In this document: piece by piece, positions 29,243 to 33,389 of the stretch
Position numbering within the stretch: position 1 is the stretch's first letter
How the letters are laid out: each line of letters begins with the position of its first letter
Source of the DNA: a virus
Strand: one strand, 5' to 3'
DNA length: 33,389 nucleotides
IMG/VR virus record: IMGVR_UViG_3300044535_001124
Span: 1-33,389 of that record
Notes under the pieces: model-generated
What the model was told of the DNA's origin: nothing
Seen by the model: the letters and a program-made list of their open reading frames with translations, nothing else
Database searches by the model: none
Translations under genes and position numbers: made by a program

Positions 29243-29800
29243 CTACGCTGCTATTTGAAACCAGTCTGGCACCGGTCGTTTAGTCCATGCCATCTTGAAT
29301 CGATCCTGTTTGGTCTGATAGAACTTACGATAAGATCCTACGATGTCCTTGTAGTCCATGCACTCAGGATTGGCCTTCATGGCCAGTGGTTGTGGAGTCT
29401 TATAGCCAACTGGAATATTACGAGGCGGAGACTTAAGAGCCTCACGAAGCAACGTATCAGTGGCATGAACCTTGCCATAACGATACGTGTATTCGTCACA
29501 TAGAGCTACAAAATGGACATAATGCCAGTTGTAGTTGTTGTTGCTCTCGGCCGTCCAGATGGTACAAGGGTGATGCATATGCACTGCCTTGTAGAACGTA
29601 TCTTCGCGCTGGTCTGGCAAGACCCAGTACTTTGACATGGTCTTGCCAGACTTTGATGGCTTACGAGTTTCCACGCCATCAAGCATACGATGAACTGTCG
29701 AAAGCATTTGAGCACTTTCGACAATCATCTTGACAACGTGCTTGTCACATTGTAGTTGAGCTGCAACTACAGGGTCATGATCTAGAACAAATAAATTCAT
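29243..29800 (-). CDS. Conserved phage protein, possibly pyrimidine-dimer glycosylase-like
   Basis: A 185-residue protein. The N-terminus MNLFVLDHDPVVAAQLQCDK continues to HVVKMIVESAQMLSTVHRML, a well-conserved pattern in T4-like phages. Some databases relate this to the endonuclease V (DenV) superfamily, but DenV itself has a different start, so I treat that as weak. A C-terminal HxxH-like and aromatic region (NYNWHYVHFVALCDEYTYRY) follows. The gene ends just before a terminator. Repair or base-excision function is a hypothesis. Confidence 0.72.
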   Translation of the reverse strand: MNLFVLDHDPVVAAQLQCDKHVVKMIVESAQMLSTVHRMLDGVETRKPSKSGKTMSKYWVLPDQREDTFYKAVHMHHPCTIWTAESNNNYNWHYVHFVALCDEYTYRYGKVHATDTLLREALKSPPRNIPVGYKTPQPLAMKANPECMDYKDIVGSYRKFYQTKQDRFKMAWTKRPVPDWFQIAA

Positions 29801-29913
29801 GGAAACATCTCATCACTGTTTAGCATTTCATCTCGCTCCTCTGGCGTTACCTTATTTGTAAGTATACCATATACCAAAAAAGAAATAATGAACACCATAA
29901 AAATGAGCAACAT
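29797..29913 (-). CDS. Small single-pass membrane protein, 38 aa
   Basis: From ATG at 29913 to TGA at 29797: 38 residues. MLLIFMVFIISFLVYGIL is one membrane helix, followed by a charged tail TPEERDEMLNSDEMFP. The start overlaps the preceding stop (TAATG) and the stop overlaps the next ATG (ATGA), so the gene is embedded in the operon's coupling chain. Its role is unknown; such peptides often alter host membranes early in infection. Confidence 0.65.
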   Translation of the reverse strand: MLLIFMVFIISFLVYGILTNKVTPEERDEMLNSDEMFP

Positions 29914-30179
29914 TACACTTGAATTCCTGTTATTTGTTTAATATACTGAGTTGCTACCATCTGACCAGTTTTAACAGCACCAACAATTGTGGTATCTGAA
30001 ATCAAAACATTACTATCCGGAGCAGAGACAAGCCATGGCATCATGCCAAATCCACCATTGCCAGTCATGGCAATCGATCGTGGCTTAAGGAGCTCAGTCA
30101 CTCCACCTTCCTGCTTCACTCGAGCAATGATTTCCTCACCCGAGATAAGCTTAATTGTATAAACTTCATTCTGTTCCAT
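29913..30179 (-). CDS. Sm-like fold conserved phage protein, 88 aa
   Basis: An 88-residue protein. VYTIKLISGEEIIARVKQEG resembles the first strands of Sm/LSm-type barrels (KLxSGExIxxxV), and the rest (VTELLKPRSIAMTGNGGFG; ISDTTIVGAVKTGQM) fits a conserved marine-phage protein I recall. An RNA-binding regulator is possible. It overlaps the upstream gene by 14 bases and shares TAATG with the small membrane protein. Confidence 0.72.
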   Translation of the reverse strand: MEQNEVYTIKLISGEEIIARVKQEGGVTELLKPRSIAMTGNGGFGMMPWLVSAPDSNVLISDTTIVGAVKTGQMVATQYIKQITGIQV

Positions 30180-30438
30180 TATAATCTACCTTATGAATCA
30201 TATTAAATTTTTGCGCATCCGTCCAAACTTTGAGATACTCATTATCCTCATCAAACAATCGAAGATACTCTGCGTCATCAATGACACGAGCATAACTGAT
30301 TGTCTCGTCAAGATGTAACTGACTAAACTCTTCGGCTTCTTTCATCGTCACAACGTCTTTAGCATGTTCTGCGCTCTCACATTCGATAACGTATCGCATG
30401 CGAAACATGTCGATTGTCTCTACAAGATACTTAGGCAT
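30166..30438 (-). CDS. Conserved hypothetical protein, 90 aa
   Basis: ATG at 30438 follows GGAGATTACAA, a good ribosome site, and an upstream frame extension to 30468 lacks support. The 90-residue protein begins MPKYLVETIDMFRMRYVIEC and contains SAEHAKDVVTMKEAEEFSQL. The small alpha/beta arrangement is recalled from cyanophage hypothetical proteins. Function unknown. Confidence 0.7.
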   Translation of the reverse strand: MPKYLVETIDMFRMRYVIECESAEHAKDVVTMKEAEEFSQLHLDETISYARVIDDAEYLRLFDEDNEYLKVWTDAQKFNMIHKVDYNGTE

Positions 30439-30655
30439 TTGTAATCTCCGTATACTGAGTTTCACCATACTGCCGAGAATATGACCATTTACGATTACAG
30501 ACAGTGCATCTCAGAGCACCAGAGGTGATGTTGCCATCCGGATTCGTATTGTTTCCATGCTTATCGTAGGTAGGAGGAAAGTACATGCATGTTGTCATGC
30601 TCATACCGTCCTCCTGAAAACGACAGTCTTTGTCACAGTCAAGATTAGGGATCAA
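30431..30655 (-). CDS. Small four-cysteine protein, possible zinc ribbon, 74 aa
   Basis: TTG at 30655 shares TTGA with the upstream stop and gives 74 residues; CDKDC (7-11) and CTVC (50-53) could form a zinc site. An internal ATG at 30604 has a very strong AGGAGG ribosome site 5 bases upstream, giving 57 residues that begin MSMTTCMYFPPTYDKHG and lose the first cysteine pair. I favour the longer form for the paired cysteines, but both may be made. Function unknown. Confidence 0.62.
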   Translation of the reverse strand: MIPNLDCDKDCRFQEDGMSMTTCMYFPPTYDKHGNNTNPDGNITSGALRCTVCNRKWSYSRQYGETQYTEITNA

Positions 30656-30894
30656 AGTTCGGGTTCCAACTTATCAAACTCAACAGTACCAGGAACAGTG
30701 TACCAGCTGATAACACGCTCGAGTGACTCAATCATCTTACGGATCTCCACACGATCCTCTTCAGGATCTATTGAAAACACCTTTGCAGTACCACGCTCAT
30801 AATCTTTTAACAAGGATGAGCGTGTTTCAAACAACTGATCAACAATAATTTGATCAACAGCTTCAGCATTGAGTTCTACAGTAATCTTATTCAT
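30652..30894 (-). CDS. Conserved hypothetical protein, 80 aa
   Basis: An 80-residue acidic helical protein (MNKITVELNAEAVDQIIVDQ; DPEEDRVEIRKMIESLERVI; SWYTVPGTVEFDKL). It resembles a small cyanophage protein seen near AAA+ genes, from memory. Its ATG overlaps the stop of the ATPase gene (TAATG). Confidence 0.68.
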   Translation of the reverse strand: MNKITVELNAEAVDQIIVDQLFETRSSLLKDYERGTAKVFSIDPEEDRVEIRKMIESLERVISWYTVPGTVEFDKLEPEL

Positions 30895-31979
30895 TAAAGG
30901 GCTCCAAAGTAATTAAAGGTTTGCTGTTTTTGACGAGTTAGCTTCAGACGAGAACCATTCTTTGCACGATATTCAAACGTACCAGTTTCGCCATTGACAT
31001 TAACCAGTTCAGACTGATCGAACCTGTAGCCTTCACATCCATCGAATTCATCAGGTCCATCGATATCTTCATCGTCGTTAAGTTCAATAAAGATAGAGTT
31101 GCTAGCCAGCGGGTTGCGATTCCACATCTTGGTATACAAGAGCTTGTCTTCGATCTGCTTACCATTCTCGGCAAACAACTCGACCTTGAACTTGGCCTCG
31201 TCGCGACTGTCGTACTCTGGTTTAGCATTCAAGAGTCGCATAACTTCCTGAGGAGTCTCGTTATAACGATTCATGTCTTCGACCATTGCCTTCAGCATGT
31301 CAAAGTTGAACTCGGTAAACAGAGTAGCGATCTTCGTGATCTGATCGATATGCGACTTATCATTAAGATTATCATTGCAATATTCGACGATGAACTCGGC
31401 AGTCAGACCCTTGAAGTCGATCATATAGAAGATACGACCAGGACGGTTACGCATGTGCTGATCGATACGCCACTTATCATTACAAGTCAGAACAAACAAC
31501 TTCTTCGAAGGAAACACGCCATCAAGCAGAGTCAGGATAGCTTCCTGCTTTTGATGGTTGTAGACCTTCTCGAACTCGTCAAACAAGATAATGCATGGCT
31601 GATCGATGTCTGCAAGGAACTTATTGAAAGCATCGCCAGTCCAGTCATGGTTGATGATGATGGTAGGAATACCAAGCTCGTAGCCGAGAATGGAAAGCTG
31701 CTTTGCAAGCAGAGTCTTACCAGAACCCTTCTCGCCAGTTAGCATGACACCAGTGCTGGAAGGACGGTCGGCAAAAGTACGATGAATACGATCAGCATGC
31801 TTCAAGCAATCGCCGTAATATTTGGAAAGAGGCTTAAACTTATCAGTTTCCTCGAGGAATAGATTACCAAACTGATCTTGCTTAATGATGTAGTTACCAG
31901 CAGGCAGCAACTCATGGAGATCCAGAGCAGCTTCGTCAGTTACACGGTAAGTATTACCAGCACGCAAAAAATAAGTCAT
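30894..31979 (-). CDS. AAA+ ATPase
   Basis: A 361-residue AAA+ protein. Walker A is GEKGSGKT (82-89), Walker B is IILFDEFEK (130-138), sensor 1 lies in LFVLTCNDKW, and arginine-finger-like RNRPGRIFY follows. A lid region is in the C-terminal half, which also has a long acidic tail (ELNDDEDIDGPDEFDGCEGY). Such ATPases are common in T4-like phages of environmental bacteria, where the role is unclear; a remodelling or loader function is possible. No protease or helicase domain is attached. Confidence 0.9.
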   Translation of the reverse strand: MTYFLRAGNTYRVTDEAALDLHELLPAGNYIIKQDQFGNLFLEETDKFKPLSKYYGDCLKHADRIHRTFADRPSSTGVMLTGEKGSGKTLLAKQLSILGYELGIPTIIINHDWTGDAFNKFLADIDQPCIILFDEFEKVYNHQKQEAILTLLDGVFPSKKLFVLTCNDKWRIDQHMRNRPGRIFYMIDFKGLTAEFIVEYCNDNLNDKSHIDQITKIATLFTEFNFDMLKAMVEDMNRYNETPQEVMRLLNAKPEYDSRDEAKFKVELFAENGKQIEDKLLYTKMWNRNPLASNSIFIELNDDEDIDGPDEFDGCEGYRFDQSELVNVNGETGTFEYRAKNGSRLKLTRQKQQTFNYFGAL

Positions 31980-32374
31980 TACATTATCACCTTCTTATAA
32001 CGATTAATAGTTCCATCAGCCTCTTCGACCATAATTTCATCCATACGAGGATTGTGGGCCAAGATGCGTTGCTCATGATCTGCAATAATTTTGCCAGCTT
32101 CACGAAGAGTACGCATCACAGCATTAGCGATACCGAACTTATTGCGGCCGGTATTTTGTGCTTCTTCTACGACCTCACCACATGCTCGATACAACTCATC
32201 GGACAATGACCAAGATAAGTCGACCGCATTGGCAAAGTCGCCTACACGACGAAGATACTCTTGGCCACCATCGACCGAGACAGCACCACATGTGCACGTC
32301 ACAAAGTCATGACGGTGCTTTGAGACGATGAGGTCTCCACATGACAAACAATTTACTGCATTCTGAATAATCAT
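31979..32374 (-). CDS. DUF7695-like zinc-binding protein
   Basis: A 131-residue protein. The N-terminal NCLSCGDLIVSKHRHDFVTC then TCGAVSVDGG forms a four-cysteine zinc knuckle with a HRHD spacer, the pattern of a phage family labelled DUF7695. A helical C-terminus follows (SDELYRACGEVVEEAQNTGR; DHEQRILAHNPRMDE). The stop overlaps the next ATG (TAATG), indicating coupling to the AAA+ ATPase. Function unknown. Confidence 0.75.
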   Translation of the reverse strand: MIIQNAVNCLSCGDLIVSKHRHDFVTCTCGAVSVDGGQEYLRRVGDFANAVDLSWSLSDELYRACGEVVEEAQNTGRNKFGIANAVMRTLREAGKIIADHEQRILAHNPRMDEIMVEEADGTINRYKKVIM

Positions 32375-32610
32375 GCTATAAGCCTTTCGTGTACTTGTTT
32401 AATGTGTTTGCACTTTCCATGAAAGTTGAAGCCAGTGCAATTGCAGACCCAGCCACGTCCAGTCATAGTGGTATGATAGGTCTTACCTTGAGAGTTAGTG
32501 TATGGCCATGAGAAACCGACAAGGTGATGGTCTTCATTGAAGTTGATACCATCGAGCTTGAGAGGTACCTTGAACGGACTTACGCCATAAAGATTTAATG
32601 TTTCAATCAT
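32371..32610 (-). CDS. SWIM zinc-finger protein, 79 aa
   Basis: A 79-residue protein. CNCTGFNFHGKCKHIKQV is a SWIM signature (CxCx(n)CxH), which binds DNA or protein partners. The N-terminal half VPLKLDGINFNEDHHLVGFS is beta-rich. A sigma70-like promoter (32616-32644) ends almost at the ATG, leaving little or no leader; upstream read-through gives only a weak GGTGG. A transcriptional or DNA-binding role is inferred. Confidence 0.8.
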   Translation of the reverse strand: MIETLNLYGVSPFKVPLKLDGINFNEDHHLVGFSWPYTNSQGKTYHTTMTGRGWVCNCTGFNFHGKCKHIKQVHERLIA

Positions 32611-32615
32611 AATTC

Positions 32616-32644
32616 AGTCTACCACCATTTGCAAAAAATGTCAA
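32616..32644 (-). promoter_or_regulatory. sigma70-like promoter, close to the SWIM gene ATG
   Basis: TTGACA at 32644-32639, 17-base T-rich spacer, TAGACT at 32621-32616, with the ATG at 32610 only 5 bases later. The layout equals that of the other intergenic promoters; the -10 box is weaker. Confidence 0.6.
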
Positions 32645-32791
32645 CTAAAAAAGTAAGGCAAACAGACATAAAAATATAAGTCCGTAGAAAGCAAGATTAA
32701 AAATAGTCTTGGCGACCTTAAGTCCGATCAAAAGAAAGAAACCAAAGGCCGCCAAGAAAGGCAACGATAAGAGTAGGAGAGCGATGCTCAA
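32645..32791 (-). CDS. Small hydrophobic protein, two membrane helices, 48 aa
   Basis: Reading from TTG at 32791 to TAG at 32645 gives 48 residues, almost entirely hydrophobic: (M)SIALLLLSLPFLAAFGFFL then KVAKTIFNLAFYGLIFLCLF. The TTG overlaps the stop of the upstream gene as TTGA, and AGAGG lies about 5 bases before it. It is probably a membrane peptide; function unknown. The start codon is unusual but used elsewhere in the window with good context. Confidence 0.58.
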   Translation of the reverse strand: MSIALLLLSLPFLAAFGFFLLIGLKVAKTIFNLAFYGLIFLCLFALLF

Positions 32792-33207
32792 CCGCGCCTC
32801 TTACCAGTTGCCGGGTCGGCCGCATCAGACTTGGAAAGGACAACAAGTCCGCCTTTGTTATAGGCTTGGCCGACGATAAACTTACTACTTACTTCGAGCT
32901 TTTCACGCTCATAGGAATGGTTCTTTGAAAGGTGTACACCAATTTGATTTTGCGAAGGATACTTCTGGCGATGGTCTGAGACCCTGTAGTCAGGCATTGG
33001 TGTGCCACGAAGCTTAGGTTTGTAATTACCTTTACGATACTGAATGTATTCGTCAAAGGTTTTAGCTTTGATACCAAGACGTTTGCACTGGCGTTTATGA
33101 TCGAGCCAGTCCATAGCCATCTTGGTATGAGACGAAGTTGTAACTTTTTTGTTACGTTTACCAGTATGAGTGGTAGTGTAAGCAGGACCTAAAAGATGCA
33201 TTGTCAT
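32788..33207 (-). CDS. Conserved basic phage protein, 139 aa
   Basis: ATG at 33207 with GGAGG about 8 bases upstream (the frame is open to 33255 but without a start context). The 139-residue protein starts MTMHLLGPAYTTTHTGKRNK, then is rich in Lys and His (KVTTSSHTKMAMDWLDHKRQ, YRVSDHRQKYPSQNQIGVHL). I recall the HLLGPAYTTTHTGKR pattern from marine T4-like phages. It is the first gene after a sigma70-like promoter (33227-33255), so it is probably early. Function unknown. Confidence 0.75.
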   Translation of the reverse strand: MTMHLLGPAYTTTHTGKRNKKVTTSSHTKMAMDWLDHKRQCKRLGIKAKTFDEYIQYRKGNYKPKLRGTPMPDYRVSDHRQKYPSQNQIGVHLSKNHSYEREKLEVSSKFIVGQAYNKGGLVVLSKSDAADPATGKRRG

Positions 33208-33226
33208 AATGTTACCTCCAGATTTT

Positions 33227-33255
33227 GTTATACACCACCACTCAAATAATGTCAA
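33227..33255 (-). promoter_or_regulatory. sigma70-like promoter
   Basis: TTGACA at 33255-33250, 17-base spacer, TATAAC at 33232-33227, in the gap before the 139-residue basic protein. Consensus -35 and near-consensus -10 make it a strong early-type promoter. Confidence 0.7.
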
Positions 33256-33262
33256 CCGGTAA

Positions 33263-33389
33263 TTAGCGGCCTACGTTTACAATGCCCTTGAAGTCATAAG
33301 GAACAACAACGGTATTCACCTTGCCAGCCTTAACACCTTCAGCAATATCCTGTAGTGCCATAGCAGCCATGTACTCAGTAGCACCCTTG
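33263..33389 (-). CDS. C-terminal end of an unidentified protein (5' end outside window)
   Basis: Only the last 41 residues are present, ending at TAA (33263): TEYMAAMALQDIAEGVKAGK then VNTVVVPYDFKGIVNVGR. This looks like the tail of a band-7/SPFH (prohibitin-like) protein, but the evidence is weak. It precedes the promoter at 33227-33255 by a short gap. Confidence 0.5.
   Translation of the reverse strand, partial: KGATEYMAAMALQDIAEGVKAGKVNTVVVPYDFKGIVNVGR

Noticed and set aside
1-33389. tRNA genes, CRISPR arrays, insertion sequences, attachment sites
   Set aside because: Reading both strands gave no cloverleaf, spaced direct repeats, inverted terminal repeats or transposase-like frames.

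Overview
The window is a stretch of a marine-type T4-like myovirus genome. Every supported gene lies on the minus strand, genes are packed with ATGA, TAATG or TTGA stop/start overlaps, and no gene-free gap reaches 100 bases. Recognisable T4-like genes include PhoH, RNase H (rnh), primase (gp61-type), NrdA, NrdB, ThyX and glutaredoxin. Many small proteins resemble, from memory, conserved hypotheticals of cyanophage- and pelagiphage-type myoviruses. The host cannot be named from this window. No photosynthesis genes, tRNAs, CRISPR arrays or insertion sequences were seen.

Reading in transcription order (high to low coordinates): 33389-29243 looks early: an unidentified protein tail, a run of small conserved proteins, a SWIM zinc-finger protein, an AAA+ ATPase and a possible repair glycosylase-like protein, closed by a rho-independent terminator at 29211-29236. 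Just beyond it a late-type motif (GATAAATA) opens the next block. 29184-15589 looks late: a PD-(D/E)XK-like nuclease, then a translationally coupled HAD phosphatase / covalent nucleotidyltransferase (ligase-like) / HIGH-type nucleotidyltransferase trio, virion structural proteins, a Dps ferritin, and large basic mosaic proteins that share a repeated LSK module. It ends with a membrane and lysis group containing an Rz/Rz1 spanin pair (Rz1 nested inside Rz). 15518-7230 is a replication and nucleotide-metabolism block: primase, ThyX, NrdA, NrdB, a GIY-YIG nuclease, a SpeD-like protein, glutaredoxin and small zinc or basic proteins. 7041-3956 is a sugar cassette (HAD phosphatase, GT4 glycosyltransferase, HddA-like heptose kinase, GmhA-like isomerase). 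3905-1 returns to conserved T4-like genes including RNase H and a truncated PhoH.

Sigma70-like promoters of one style (TTGACA, T-rich 17-base spacer, TATAAT-like box) sit in the gaps at 33227, 32616, 28415, 7620 and 3931. Late-type motifs sit at 29201, 24666 and 19869. Most interesting are: the coupled end-processing/ligase-like trio whose members carry FKxF-type terminal peptides resembling T4 capsid-targeting sequences; the shared LSK module; a virus-encoded Dps lacking one usual ferroxidase ligand; and the partial heptose pathway.
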